Below, one piece after another: positions 1-8,689 of a DNA stretch of 29,329 nt. The position numbers and the translations under genes were made by a program. Positions within the stretch are counted from its first letter, which is position 1. Each line of letters starts with the position of its first letter. The notes beneath the pieces were generated by a model. The model did no database searches and was not told the origin of the DNA. It was given only the letters and a program-made list of their open reading frames with translations. The DNA is from RBG-16-57-9 sp964462185 (GTDB lineage: Archaea; Thermoproteota; Bathyarchaeia; TCS64), in assembly GCA_964462185.1 (NCBI GenBank), contig CAYWWV010000015.1, positions 1 to 29,329 on the forward strand. Direction: 5' to 3'.

Positions 1-1019
1 GGGTTGTAGATAAAGTAATACAGGCTAAACTCCAGCAGGTTAAAAGGATACTTTAGTTTTCTTGACGCCCAGTAGAAGAAAACACATGATGCAAAACAGC
101 TGGATAGTGTTGAAATCAGGCTCCTCGCGAAAAAGGTGAATAAATACACCACTAGAATCGTTGGGGTTAAGTAGATTTGAAACGTCGATAGAAGCATCAA
201 CGCTAGGGATAGGAGTTTTAGGATCAGTGCGTCTGGGATGAGCCACCCGAGGATTATGAGGGGTGAGCTCGGGAAAAGAATCAATAAAGCAACGGTGAAT
301 GCTGCGGGTTCCCGTGTGATGCTGGTGAGGAACTCGCCTAGATGGTTGTTAAACCATTCTCCGAAGCCTAGGGCCCAGCGACGCCTTTGTTTCAGCCACT
401 GTGTCAGGGATGGGTCAACCACATTGTGGACGGCGGTGTCTGGGGGATAGCCAAAGTCTATTCCAGCGGTGTATGCTCTGAAAGCTAGGTCTAGGTCTTC
501 ACATATTACCCTGTTGAAACCCCCGAGTTCTTCGAAGACGTTCTTCCGTATGGCGAAAGCGGATCCGTTGATTTGGGGCGTCCTATTGAGGAACTTGATA
601 AAGAAGTGGTTTACCATGCTACTGCTTAGGTAGTCATAGCTGACTAGATTTGCTAAGAGAGAGTCTCTAACCACTTGTTTTTTGATGTCTACCAGTTCAT
701 GGTGTTGAAGCGCTTCGACTATTGGTTCTAGGAAGTTGTTTTGAGTGATTAGGATGTCGCTGTCGATGAATAGGAGGTAGTCATAAACTGTGGTGGCCGC
801 TGCTTGGTTTAGGGCGTTTGCTTTTCCTATTCGTTCTTTGTTGATTATGAATTGGGCGGAGGTGTGGGTTGAGGGCAGTTGGGCTGCCTGTTCGTCTGGG
901 TCGTCTATGACGACTATTATCTCCTTGTGGGGGTATGGGTCGTTTTTAAGTGAGTTTAATAGTCCTTCGAGGTGCGGGGAGTTTTTGTAGACGGGGATTA
1001 TTATGCTTAAACCGTGCAC
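1..1019 (-). CDS. family 2 (processive-type) glycosyltransferase, membrane protein, 3' end outside window
   Basis: One open frame of 339 codons runs from a GTG at 1019 to the window edge. It lacks an early ATG. An in-frame TGA directly precedes the GTG, and a GTGAT Shine-Dalgarno-like stretch lies a few bases upstream. The N-terminus SIIIPVYKN is the GT-A beta strand. LFIDSDILI carries the DxD metal motif, INGSAFAIRK and ICEDLDLAF carry the acceptor/ED region, and LKQRRRW is the QxxRW motif of processive GT2 enzymes such as cellulose/hyaluronan synthase-like proteins. After about residue 240 come several hydrophobic segments, so the protein is membrane-anchored with a cytosolic catalytic domain. 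It probably transfers sugars to a lipid or growing polysaccharide; the substrate cannot be read. Codon use is more AT-rich than in genes from 1655 onward, which hints at a variable surface-polysaccharide locus. Confidence 0.85.
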   Translation of the reverse strand, partial: MHGLSIIIPVYKNSPHLEGLLNSLKNDPYPHKEIIVVIDDPDEQAAQLPSTHTSAQFIINKERIGKANALNQAAATTVYDYLLFIDSDILITQNNFLEPIVEALQHHELVDIKKQVVRDSLLANLVSYDYLSSSMVNHFFIKFLNRTPQINGSAFAIRKNVFEELGGFNRVICEDLDLAFRAYTAGIDFGYPPDTAVHNVVDPSLTQWLKQRRRWALGFGEWFNNHLGEFLTSITREPAAFTVALLILFPSSPLIILGWLIPDALILKLLSLALMLLSTFQIYLTPTILVVYLFTFFARSLISTLSSCFASCVFFYWASRKLKYPFNLLEFSLYYFIYN

Positions 1020-1654
1020 TCACATCACTAGCGATACTGCGATTGTTGTTCAACGTATCTCTATGGATTTAAAGGTGTTTGTTTTGCCCGTTTGTTTTGT
1101 TCTTTGAGCCTTGTTTTGCTACGGCTAGATTCACTGGTTAGGCCTTATTTTTTAGAATAAAATGATCTAGAGAACGGTGAATCGGTATACGCCGTTTGAT
1201 TTTTTATGGTTTGGGGGCTGGTTTTAAAGACTTTTTCTGGGAAGGACTCTCAAAGGATTGGCATACGCTGAATAACTAATAGGATAGCCTTCCACGGTGA
1301 AACAGAAACTGAAACAGCGACACCATGAGCAGCCTCATCACCCCAGGCCTTGTAGAGAACCTTAATCATTGAGGCAAAAACTAAAACACAGTTATGAGGT
1401 GGGGTTGGAGATAACCCTAGGGTTTAACCTCAACACCCATTAGGTTGGTTGGAAGAAAGTTTAAAGGGGTTGACTACGGGGCTCGTTGAAAAAGGATAAC
1501 TACCCCACATAATGCAGAAACAGCAGAAATCTCCCACACAGTATAGTGCTTACCCACGTTGAATGGAACTATTTCAGAACCCCATCAGACAGGTAGACCA
1601 GAATAGAATAAGGAATGGAAAGGGGGCTAAGGGGAGGTTTAATCTTTAATGGGT
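1020..1654. other. 635-bp gene-free, AT-richer intergenic region
   Basis: I see no credible reading frame, tRNA or recognisable repeat here. A TATA-like CTTTAAATCC on the minus strand around 1060-1070 could drive the glycosyltransferase. A plus-strand GTTTAAAGGG near 1460 also resembles a box A but has no gene behind it. The region has lower GC than the genes to its right and marks the edge between the glycosyltransferase locus and the GC-rich core block. Confidence 0.5.
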
Positions 1655-3103
1655 TTAGCCCTTGGCCACCGCTATGGGGGTGCTCATCACCACCTTCTCC
1701 GCCAGCCCTAACTCGTGGCTCACCTGGGCCACCTGGTGGATGTCCTTGTAGCTGTTAGGGCTCTCCTCCTCCACCACCCGGTTGCTGGCGGCCCTCACCA
1801 CGATGCCCTTACGGTTCAGCTCCTCCAGGATCTGGCGCGCCCCAAACCTCCGCCTGGCCCCGGCGCGGCTCATAACCCGCCCAGCCCCGTGGGCCGTGCT
1901 GGCGAAGCTCAGCTCCTCCCCCCTCTCAGTGCCCCGCAGGAGGTAGCTGGCAGTCCCCATGGTGCCCACCAGGAGGACGGGTTGACCCACAGAGCGGTAG
2001 TCGATGGGAAGGTCCTTTCTACCAGGGCCGAAGGCCCTAGCAGCTCCCTTCCTGTGCACCACCACCTCCACCCTCCGCCCATCCACGGTGTGCTCCTCCT
2101 TTTTGGCGGTGTTATGGGTCATGCCGTAGACCAGCTCCATCCCCATGTCCTCTGCGCTCCTGTTGAAGACGTTCTCGAAGGCCTTGCGTACCTGGTGCAT
2201 TATGATGTGGCGGTTTATGAAGGCCCAGTTTATTGCGCAGCTCATGGCCTCATAGTAGTCCTGGGCCTCCCTGCTCTTCACGGGGGCACAGGCCAGCTCC
2301 CTACTAGGTAGCCTGATGTTGTAGCGCCTGGCGGCCTCCTCCATCACCCGGATGTAGTCGGTGGCAACCTGGTGGCCGAAGCCCCGGCTACCTGTGTGGA
2401 CCCAGACCACTACCTGGCCGGCCTCCTCGACGCCGAAGACCTTGGCAACCTTGGGGTCGAACACCTTTTCCACTCGGGCTATCTCGAGGAAGTGGTTGCC
2501 TGCGCCCAGGGTTCCTAGCTGGGTGCTTCCCCGCTTCATAGCCCTCCGGCTCACCTTCTCGGGGTTGGCCTCCTTCATGCAGCCGCCTTCCTCGCTGTGG
2601 CTGGCGTCACGGTCCCAACCGTAGCCCCTAGCTACTGCCCACTGGATCCCCTCGGTGATGGCCTGAGCTAGCTCCCTCTCGCTGAGCCTCAGCTTGCCGC
2701 CCACCCCCACCCCGCAGGGCACCAGCCGGAAGATCTCGTCGATGAGTCGCTTCCTGTGGGGCGCCACCTCCTCGTAGGTGAGGTTTGTCTTCATGAGGCG
2801 TACGCCGCAGTTTATATCGTATCCCACGCCTCCAGGGGAGATGATTCCCTCCTCCATGTCGAAGGCGCCCACGCCTCCTATGGGGAACCCGTATCCTTGG
2901 TGTCCGTCGGGGAGGGTTATGCTGTATTTCTGGATGCCTGGGAGCTGGGCTATGTTGAGGGCTTGGACCAGGGTTTCATCCCTCTTCATGGCCTCCAGGA
3001 GGCCCTCGTTGGCGTATATCCTGGCAGGGACCCTCATGTACTGGTTGTAGGCCACAGGTATCTCCCAGATGTTCTCAGAGATCTTTTCCACGGGTATCTG
3101 CAT
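1655..3103 (-). CDS. rtcB: RtcB, RNA-splicing ligase (3'-phosphate/5'-OH tRNA ligase)
   Basis: RtcB joins tRNA exon halves after intron removal, using GTP and Mn2+ to ligate a 2',3'-cyclic phosphate or 3'-phosphate to a 5'-OH. The 482-residue length matches archaeal RtcB (about 480). Seen in the sequence: LPDGHQGYGFPIGG and GGVGYDINCGVR near residues 65-105 (metal-binding Asp/Cys), GAGNHFLEI, WVHTGSRGFGH, and HGAGRVMSR, whose His405 corresponds to the guanylylated His404 of the Pyrococcus enzyme. There is no intein. The ATG at 3103 has a purine-rich AAAAGGGTAG just upstream. No archease gene, the usual cofactor, is adjacent. The gene is divergent from a DNA-binding protein with a 57-bp shared spacer. 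Confidence 0.97.
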   Translation of the reverse strand: MQIPVEKISENIWEIPVAYNQYMRVPARIYANEGLLEAMKRDETLVQALNIAQLPGIQKYSITLPDGHQGYGFPIGGVGAFDMEEGIISPGGVGYDINCGVRLMKTNLTYEEVAPHRKRLIDEIFRLVPCGVGVGGKLRLSERELAQAITEGIQWAVARGYGWDRDASHSEEGGCMKEANPEKVSRRAMKRGSTQLGTLGAGNHFLEIARVEKVFDPKVAKVFGVEEAGQVVVWVHTGSRGFGHQVATDYIRVMEEAARRYNIRLPSRELACAPVKSREAQDYYEAMSCAINWAFINRHIIMHQVRKAFENVFNRSAEDMGMELVYGMTHNTAKKEEHTVDGRRVEVVVHRKGAARAFGPGRKDLPIDYRSVGQPVLLVGTMGTASYLLRGTERGEELSFASTAHGAGRVMSRAGARRRFGARQILEELNRKGIVVRAASNRVVEEESPNSYKDIHQVAQVSHELGLAEKVVMSTPIAVAKG

Positions 3104-3129
3104 TCTACCCTTTTCTGGTTGGAGGCAAA

Positions 3130-3160
3130 CTAATAAGGGTTTATTGGTATTTACACCAAT
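3130..3160 (+). promoter_or_regulatory. shared TATA-like box plus perfect inverted repeat before the HTH regulator
   Basis: ACTAATAAGG at 3130-3139 sits 27 nt before the regulator ATG and about 31 nt before the rtcB ATG on the other strand, so one box may serve both. Between it and the regulator start lies ATTGGTATTTACACCAAT (3143-3160), an inverted repeat with two perfect 6-bp arms (ATTGGT/ACCAAT). It would cover the transcription start of a leaderless mRNA, the position expected for autorepression. The operator role is inferred. Confidence 0.5.
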
Positions 3161-3625
3161 ATGGAGTGGCTGGTAGCCCGGAGAATACCCCTACAAGAAG
3201 TACAAGCCCGTTTACGGGCTTACCAGGACAAATACGGCAGCCTAAGCCATCTCCACGAGGAATACAGCAAGGGACGCATACCACCGGGTGTCTTCCAGGA
3301 GTACATCGAGTGGACCAATATGAGCCACGCCTTGCGGGCCTACCAAGAGGGGGAGGACTTTGAATACGTGGCCGATGAGAGCCTGGAGCTCTCCCCCGAG
3401 GAAGCCAGGTGCTTAACCCACACCAGGCTAGAGCTATTGGACTTCCTGAGCCGGGAGAAGGTCAACAGCATCAACGAGTTGGCGCACAGGCTGGGGAGAA
3501 ACGTGAAGAACGTGTACCAGGATTTGAGGGCGTTGGAGGCCCTGGGCCTACTGGCCCTCAACAGGGAGGGAAACCGGAGCGTCCCAGAGCCCCTGGTCTC
3601 GGAGATATCCATACGCTTCTCCTAG
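3161..3625 (+). CDS. winged-helix transcriptional regulator, HVO_A0114-like
   Basis: The first 85 residues of this 154-residue protein are acidic and helical (LHEEYSKGRIPPGVFQEYIEW); I do not recognise that part. Residues about 88-150 form a winged helix: ELLDFLSREKVNSINELAHRLGRNVKNVYQDLRALEALGLL, followed by a wing with NREGNRSVPEPLVSEISI. This layout, with LARRLGR-x-KNVxxDLxxLExLGL, is that of archaeal HVO_A0114-type regulators, often paired with toxin-like or stress genes. The start is ATG at 3161 with essentially no leader. It is divergent from rtcB, and the inverted repeat directly upstream makes autoregulation, or control of rtcB, plausible. No toxin partner is visible downstream. Confidence 0.75.
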   Translation: MEWLVARRIPLQEVQARLRAYQDKYGSLSHLHEEYSKGRIPPGVFQEYIEWTNMSHALRAYQEGEDFEYVADESLELSPEEARCLTHTRLELLDFLSREKVNSINELAHRLGRNVKNVYQDLRALEALGLLALNREGNRSVPEPLVSEISIRFS

Positions 3626-3632
3626 GGCGCCA

Positions 3633-3642
3633 AGTATTATAT
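3633..3642 (+). promoter_or_regulatory. TATA-like box of the amidohydrolase gene
   Basis: AGTATTATAT lies about 36 nt upstream of the ATG at 3674, giving a leader of roughly 10 nt. The same core (AGTATTAT) recurs before the DNA ligase gene at 17019. Confidence 0.5.
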
Positions 3643-3673
3643 CCATGGGCCTCCAATCCTGAGTCGATTGACC

Positions 3674-5314
3674 ATGTCTGCACTGGACAAATGTAAACCC
3701 GACCTGGTGTTCAGGAACGGGAAGGTCATCACAGTGGACAAGGACTTTTCCATAGCCGAGGCCGTGGCCGTAAAGGACGGGCGGATCCTTTGGGTGGGCA
3801 GCGACAAGGAGGTGTGGGAGCTGGTGGGCCCCGAGACCAAGGTGGTCGACCTGGGTGGGAAGACCCTCATGCCGGGGCTCATAGACAGCCACCTCCACGT
3901 GGCAAGCACAGGCGCCGCACTAATGATGTTAAACCTCCGAACCCCACCCGTCCACAGCATCGAGGACATTAAGAAGCTGGTGGCCGAGAAGGCGAGGGAG
4001 CTGGGCCCAGGGAAGTGGATACTGGGGAGGGGGTGGGACCAGGCCAAGCTGGCGGAGCACAGGAACCCCACCCGCTGGGACCTGGATGAAGCGGCCCCCG
4101 AAAACCCCGTGGCCCTCACCCGGACATGCGGCCACCTCATGGCCGTCAACAGCAAGGCCTTGGAGCTGGCGGGTATAACCGCTGAGACGCCGGACCCGGT
4201 GGGGGGGAAGATTGTGAGGGACGAGTCGGGGGAGCCCACAGGGATGTTGGAGGAGGCCCCCGCCATGAACCTGGTGAGAAGCAAGATCCCACCAGACGGG
4301 ATACCAGAGTTCATGGAGCAGATCAAGGCCGCATACAAGGCCTTCAACGAGGCGGGCATCACCAGTGTCATCGACGCGGGCACCACGGAGGACCAGATGG
4401 TGGCCTACCAGCTCTTGAGGGAGAGGGGGGAGGTGACCGTTAGGACCAACTTCATGCTCAGGGCCATAGACGGCGACGAGCCCATCGAGAAGAGCGTGGA
4501 GCGGGTGGAGAGCTTCCCCATGGTTACAGGGTTTGGCGACGAGCTGCTCCGCTTCCAAGGCTTGAAGATCCTAATCGACGGCGGCATAGGGGGGCGAACC
4601 GCCTTGCTGCGGGAGCCCTACGAGGGGGACCCCGACGACTATGGTTTGTTGACGGTTCCGGTGGAGAACCTCCAGCGGTTGGTGGATGCCGCCAACAAGC
4701 GGGGGATGCTGTGTGGAATCCACTGCGCTGGGGGGGCGGCCATGGACATCGTCTTGGAGGCCTACAAGAAGACCAACGAGTTGAAGCCCATCAAGGGGCG
4801 GCGGTTCTACCTTATCCACGCATACCAGCCCAGCGAGGAGAACTTCCGAGACTGCGCAGAGCTGGGGGTGGCCGTGGCCAGCCAACCCAGCTTCCTATAC
4901 TACCTGGGGGACAGCTACTACGAGAACGTGGGCCCCGAGAGGAGCAAGTGGCTGAAGCCACACCGCGCCTGGCTGGACCATGGCATCGTGGTGGCCGCTG
5001 GGACCGACAGCCCCGTCACCCCCTACCACCCCTTCGTCAGCCTCTGGGCGGCCATAGCTAGGAGGACGGAGGTGAAGGGGACCCAGATGGGGACGGAGCA
5101 GAGGGTGAGCAGGGAGGAGGCCATCAGGATGTATACGGTTAATGGGGCCTACCTCACCTTCGAGGAAGAGCTTAAGGGGAGCATCGAGCCTGGGAAGCTG
5201 GCAGACCTCATAATCCTGGACAGGGACATCCTCACCTGCCCCGAGGACGAGATAAAGGAGACCAAGGTCCTGGCCACCTATCTGGGCGGGGAGCTGGTGT
5301 ACGGCTCCCCCTAA
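3674..5314 (+). CDS. YtcJ-type metal-dependent amidohydrolase (amidohydrolase family 3)
   Basis: Family members hydrolyse amides, often N-substituted formamides, with one or two metals in a TIM barrel. Visible marks: the leading beta-sandwich strand VFRNGKVITVDKDFSIAEAVAVKDGRI, GLIDSHLHV (HxH metal ligands), GWDQAKL, LKILIDGGIGGRTALLREPY (the barrel strand carrying the usual carboxylated Lys), GIHCAGGAAMD, LIHAYQPS, and AAGTDSPVTPYHP with the catalytic Asp. Length is 546 residues, normal for the family. I chose ATG 3674 over the TTG two codons upstream because of the promoter spacing. The gene converges on a nitrilase-family gene with only 6 bp between the stops, and both act on carbon-nitrogen bonds. 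The substrate is unknown. Confidence 0.9.
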   Translation: MSALDKCKPDLVFRNGKVITVDKDFSIAEAVAVKDGRILWVGSDKEVWELVGPETKVVDLGGKTLMPGLIDSHLHVASTGAALMMLNLRTPPVHSIEDIKKLVAEKARELGPGKWILGRGWDQAKLAEHRNPTRWDLDEAAPENPVALTRTCGHLMAVNSKALELAGITAETPDPVGGKIVRDESGEPTGMLEEAPAMNLVRSKIPPDGIPEFMEQIKAAYKAFNEAGITSVIDAGTTEDQMVAYQLLRERGEVTVRTNFMLRAIDGDEPIEKSVERVESFPMVTGFGDELLRFQGLKILIDGGIGGRTALLREPYEGDPDDYGLLTVPVENLQRLVDAANKRGMLCGIHCAGGAAMDIVLEAYKKTNELKPIKGRRFYLIHAYQPSEENFRDCAELGVAVASQPSFLYYLGDSYYENVGPERSKWLKPHRAWLDHGIVVAAGTDSPVTPYHPFVSLWAAIARRTEVKGTQMGTEQRVSREEAIRMYTVNGAYLTFEEELKGSIEPGKLADLIILDRDILTCPEDEIKETKVLATYLGGELVYGSP

Positions 5315-5320
5315 CCCACC

Positions 5321-6159
5321 CTACTTGTAGAACTTGGGTCGGGGCGCCCACTTGGGGTAGTCTTCCTCCCTCAACAAGGGCTTGTTCTTGGGCCACATGG
5401 GCTCCCGCAGATAGGTGTAGCACTCAGCCCNNNNNNNNNNNNNNNNNNNNNNNNNNNNNNNNNNNNNNNNNNNNNNNNNNNNNNNNNNNNNNNNNNNNNN
5501 NNNNNNNNNNNNNNNNNNNNNNNNNNNNNNGGGTCGTAGGCCAGGCTCTGGGGATAGGGGGGGAAGACGGTGGGCTTTATGATTACCTCGGCGCCGTTGA
5601 AGGTGAGCTGGCGGGCCACCTCGGGGAAGAACTGGTCGTAGCAGACCATGCACGCCAGGTTCCCCAGCTCGGTCTCCACCACGGGGAACAGGGGGTCCTG
5701 GTAGATGTCTAGGAGGTCGTGGGGCGATGTGCTCAGCTCCAGGGGGATCCAGGGGTTTATCTTCCTGTATTTGAGGATGATCCTGCCCTTGGGGTTCATG
5801 ATGAAGGCGGTGTTGAGGAAATACCCCGGGTATTTGGGGTCTCTCTCGTGGAGGCTCATGGAGAGGTAGCACTTGTATTTACGGGCCATCTCGGCGAACT
5901 CGTCGGTCTCGGGGCCGGGTATCTCTATGGCTGAGGCCACCCGCTGCTCCTGGGGGGTCGAGGATTCGAACTCGTGTCGGAGGACGTTCTCGGGGAGGGC
6001 CACCAGCTTCACAGGGTCTATCGCATTCCAAGTGTCCAGGGACTTGAAGGAGGCCAGGGCTCGGCGAAGGTTCTCCTCCCTCCTCTTAACCACGTCAGGG
6101 ATGTCTTCCGGGTCCACCCTCCGATACTGGATGATGGCCGCTGTGTATCGCTCAACCAT
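5321..6159 (-). CDS. carbon-nitrogen hydrolase (nitrilase superfamily), interrupted by scaffold gap
   Basis: These enzymes hydrolyse nitriles, aliphatic amides or N-carbamoyl amines through a Glu-Lys-Cys triad. Here Glu57 lies in VALPENV, Lys133 in LKYRKINPW and Cys173 in MVCYDQFFPE, all correctly ordered. The ATG at 6159 starts MVERYTAAIIQY. The frame is clean for 209 codons, then enters the 100-N gap. Beyond the gap the tail ECYTYLREPMWPKN ends at a TAG (5321-5323). The two flanks are in phase only if the true gap is 2 modulo 3, so the 100 N are a placeholder rather than a measured length. About 50-75 residues are probably missing relative to typical members. The tail resembles amidase-type members more than N-carbamoylases, but the substrate is not assignable. 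Confidence 0.88.
5431..5530. other. assembly gap (100 N)
   Basis: Exactly 100 N lie inside the nitrilase-family gene. The coding frame on the two sides does not fit a 100-bp spacing, so this is a conventional scaffold gap of unknown length. Confidence 0.99.
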
Positions 6160-6186
6160 TTTAAACTCGGTATATGGGTGTTGGAA

Positions 6187-6203
6187 AAGTATTTAAAAAA
6201 AGG
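6187..6203 (-). terminator. U-rich terminator of the por operon, also TATA-like for the nitrilase gene
   Basis: Reading the minus strand, the stop of porB is followed after about 12 nt by CCCTTTTTTTAAATACTTTT, a U-tract typical of archaeal intrinsic termination. The same TTTAAATA core lies about 35 nt upstream of the nitrilase ATG at 6159, so it can double as that gene's TATA box. Confidence 0.55.
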
Positions 6204-6215
6204 GTTGAAGGGGGC

Positions 6216-7193
6216 TTAGCCAACCTTCTCCAGTAGGAGCTCCCACCTCAGGTCCACCCCCTCCTGGATACGGTCCAAGAGCTCCTGGTTCTTACTGGGC
6301 CGGAAGAGGTGTCTGAAACGGCCCTGGGTCTTGAGGTACTCCTCCACAGGCTTCTTGGACTCGGGCCTCCTGGCTATGGCCGCGCTGGGCCCACTCAGCC
6401 TGTAGACCGGCCTCCCCTCCACCAGCTCCACCTCGTAGAGGGGGAAGACGCAGGTCTGGGTTGCCAGCCTAGCTATGGACACCGTCTCCGAGGTGGGGTA
6501 CCTCCAACCACGTGTGCAGGGGATGATGGCGTGGAGGAACTTGGGGCCCTCCAGGCTGAAGGCCTTACGGCACTTGTCCAGGGCGTCCTGGATGTATGCG
6601 GGGCTTATGGTTGCCACGTAGGGGATGTGGTGGGCCACCACTATGTCGTCTATGGGCTTCTTCAACTGGGGCTTCCCGGGGATGACCTCCCCAGCCGGGC
6701 TGGTGGTGGTACTGGCGGAGAGAGGCGTACCCCCGCTCCTCTGGATACCTGTGTTCATGTAGGCCTCGTTGTCTATCAGCACGTAGGTGAAGTCGTGGCC
6801 ACGCTCAAGGGCCCCTGAGAGGGCTTGTAACCCTATGTCGTAGGTGCCCCCGTCTCCGCCGAAGGCGATGACGTTGAGCTTCTCGTAGCCCGCTAGCGGC
6901 CCCTTCCCCCTGCGCCTTTGGGCCCTCCAGGCCGCCTCGATGCCTGCGGCGTTGGCGGCGGCGTTCTCGAAGGCGTTGTGGAGCCAGGGTACGTTCCAGC
7001 TGGTGTAGGGGAAGATGGTGGTGGCCACCTCCAGGCAGCCCGTGGCGTTGGTGACTATGGTTGGGAGGCCCTCGGAGGCCTTCATCACCAGCCTGGCTAT
7101 GATGGGGTGGGCGCAGCCCGCGCAGAGCCTGTGGCCGCTCACCAGTCGGTCGGGGATCTGGGCGGCTTCTTTCAATGTCAGCCTGTCAACCAT
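6216..7193 (-). CDS. porB: pyruvate (2-oxoacid):ferredoxin oxidoreductase, beta subunit
   Basis: This is the thiamine-diphosphate-binding subunit, which decarboxylates pyruvate and passes electrons through a proximal [4Fe-4S] cluster. The four cluster cysteines are all present: Cys24 and Cys27 (LCAGCAHP), Cys53 (ATGCLEV) and Cys226 (PCTRGW). The ThDP/Mg motif is GGDGG at 112-116, followed by DNEAYMNTG. At 325 residues it has the size of archaeal PorB. It is last in porG-porD-porA-porB, with its ATG one base past the porA stop. The cysteine pattern fits PorB better than shorter KorB or VorB chains, but other 2-oxoacids cannot be excluded. Confidence 0.95.
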   Translation of the reverse strand: MVDRLTLKEAAQIPDRLVSGHRLCAGCAHPIIARLVMKASEGLPTIVTNATGCLEVATTIFPYTSWNVPWLHNAFENAAANAAGIEAAWRAQRRRGKGPLAGYEKLNVIAFGGDGGTYDIGLQALSGALERGHDFTYVLIDNEAYMNTGIQRSGGTPLSASTTTSPAGEVIPGKPQLKKPIDDIVVAHHIPYVATISPAYIQDALDKCRKAFSLEGPKFLHAIIPCTRGWRYPTSETVSIARLATQTCVFPLYEVELVEGRPVYRLSGPSAAIARRPESKKPVEEYLKTQGRFRHLFRPSKNQELLDRIQEGVDLRWELLLEKVG

Positions 7194-7194
7194 T

Positions 7195-8412
7195 TTAGAC
7201 CCCCCTCACCCCCAGGAACTGCTGGGTAATGGCCGCCTCCCCCTCCTCCTTGGCCGCCAGTAGGGCCTGGTAGGCTTTTCTGATCTGGCTTGGCGGTACG
7301 TCTCTCCCCCCCAGGCCCACCACGAAGTTGGTGAGGGAGGGCTTCTGGCTCTCGGCGTAGTAGGTGGTGGCTATCTCCTCCAATAGGGGGCTGGCGGGGG
7401 CTCCGAAGCTGACACACTTCTCCAAAACCCCCAGCACAGGGGTCTCGCCCACCGCCTCCTTCAGATGCTGGGCGGGGAAGGGCCTGAAGAGCCTAAGCTT
7501 GACCATGCCGGCTTTAATGCCTTCGCCCCGGAGCTCATCCACCACGTGTCTCACCGTGCCCATCATGGATCCCATGCCCACCAGGGCCACCTCGGCGTCC
7601 TCCATCCGATAGGGCTCAACGTAGCTGTAGCTGCGTCCGCTGAGTTGGGCCCACTCTTCCTCCACCTCATGGATGTGTTTCAAGGCTTGCTCCATGGCCT
7701 TCACCTGGTGTATCTTGTGCTCGAAGTAGTAGTCCTGGAGGTCCAGGGGCCCCATGGTTAGGGGGTTCTCAGGGTCCAGCCTCAGCTCGGCCTCCCCCAG
7801 GTGGCCTTTGACCTTGGGGAAGACCCGATCCCCCACGAAGCTCTTCACCGCCTCATCGGGGAGGGTCCAGACGTTCTCCATGGTGTGGCTCAGGGTGAAG
7901 CCATCCAGGCATATCATAACGGGGAGCAGTATGTCGGGGTGCTCTGCTATCCGCCAGGCCTCCAGGGAGGCGTCGTAGACCTCCTGGGCGTTCTCGCAGT
8001 ATATCTGGATCCACCCGCTGTCGCGGGCCCCCATGGAGTCGCTGTGGTCGTTGTGGATGTTGATGGGGCCGCTCAGGGCCCTGTTGGCCACCGCCATGAC
8101 TATGGGTAGGCGGAGGCTGCTGGCGATGTAGAGGATCTCCCACATGAGGGCAAGGCCGTTGGCGGCGGTGGCGGTGAAGGCCCTGGCCCCGGCCGCCGAT
8201 GCGCCCACGCAGCAGCTCATGGCGCTGTGCTCGGACTCTACTGAGACGAACTCGGTGTCCACCTCGCCGTCGGCCACATACTCGCTGAACCTCTCAACAA
8301 TGATGGTTTGGGGGGTTATGGGGTAGGCGGCCACCACGTCGGGGTTGACCTGTTTCTGGGCGTAGGCCACGGCCTCGTCTCCGTTTAGACCCAACAGCTT
8401 TTGTTTACTCAC
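7195..8412 (-). CDS. porA: pyruvate (2-oxoacid):ferredoxin oxidoreductase, alpha subunit
   Basis: PorA binds the pyrimidine part of ThDP and shapes the substrate pocket. The N-terminal LNGDEAVAYAQKQVNPDVVAAYPITPQT is the classic PorA start, with the YPITP motif. FVSVESEHSAMS contains the ThDP-activating Glu, and the helix GARAFTATAANGLALMWE follows. NIHNDHSDSMGARDSGWIQ is the expected pyruvate-loop region. A transketolase-C-like domain begins near residue 270 (DAEVALVGMGSMMGT). Length is 405, normal. The start overlaps the porD stop by 8 bp, so translation is probably coupled. Confidence 0.95.
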   Translation of the reverse strand: MSKQKLLGLNGDEAVAYAQKQVNPDVVAAYPITPQTIIVERFSEYVADGEVDTEFVSVESEHSAMSCCVGASAAGARAFTATAANGLALMWEILYIASSLRLPIVMAVANRALSGPINIHNDHSDSMGARDSGWIQIYCENAQEVYDASLEAWRIAEHPDILLPVMICLDGFTLSHTMENVWTLPDEAVKSFVGDRVFPKVKGHLGEAELRLDPENPLTMGPLDLQDYYFEHKIHQVKAMEQALKHIHEVEEEWAQLSGRSYSYVEPYRMEDAEVALVGMGSMMGTVRHVVDELRGEGIKAGMVKLRLFRPFPAQHLKEAVGETPVLGVLEKCVSFGAPASPLLEEIATTYYAESQKPSLTNFVVGLGGRDVPPSQIRKAYQALLAAKEEGEAAITQQFLGVRGV

Positions 8413-8689
8413 TCTTCCTCACCATCTCTATGCACTGGACGGGGCACTCTTTGGCGCATATGCCGCAGCCCTTGCAGTAGTCCAGGTTGGGCTCGGTGTA
8501 CCCGTCCTCCCTCATCTCTATGGCTCCCTCGGGGCAGTAGAAGTGGCAGAGGGTGCACTTGGTGCATCGCTGGTGGTCGATGCGGGGGACCTCCACCCCC
8601 CAGTCGCCCGTGTGGTACTCCAAGCTGCTTCTAATGCTCACCGCCCCCAGGGGCAGGTCCCTCCAAGTCTCCTTACTCACCCTTACCAA
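8405..8689 (-). CDS. porD: pyruvate:ferredoxin oxidoreductase, delta subunit (2[4Fe-4S] ferredoxin)
   Basis: This 94-residue ferredoxin-like subunit carries electrons from PorB to external ferredoxin. It has two complete cluster motifs, CTKCTLCHFYCP and CKGCGICAKECP, each CxxCxxCxxxCP. The N-terminal SIRSSLEYHTGDWGVEVP is typical of PorD. It overlaps porG by 17 bp and porA by 8 bp. This tight packing indicates one mRNA. Confidence 0.95.
   Translation of the reverse strand: MVRVSKETWRDLPLGAVSIRSSLEYHTGDWGVEVPRIDHQRCTKCTLCHFYCPEGAIEMREDGYTEPNLDYCKGCGICAKECPVQCIEMVRKSE

Noticed and set aside
1020..1654. Degraded transposase or small RNA in the gene-free region
   Set aside because: Scattered short inverted repeats and a TATA-like box exist, but no frame, no transposase motif and no box C/D pattern could be supported.
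1715..2311. 198-codon open frame on the plus strand inside rtcB
   Set aside because: It is antisense to a complete rtcB gene, has His/Pro/Leu-rich composition typical of GC-rich shadow frames and no family signature.
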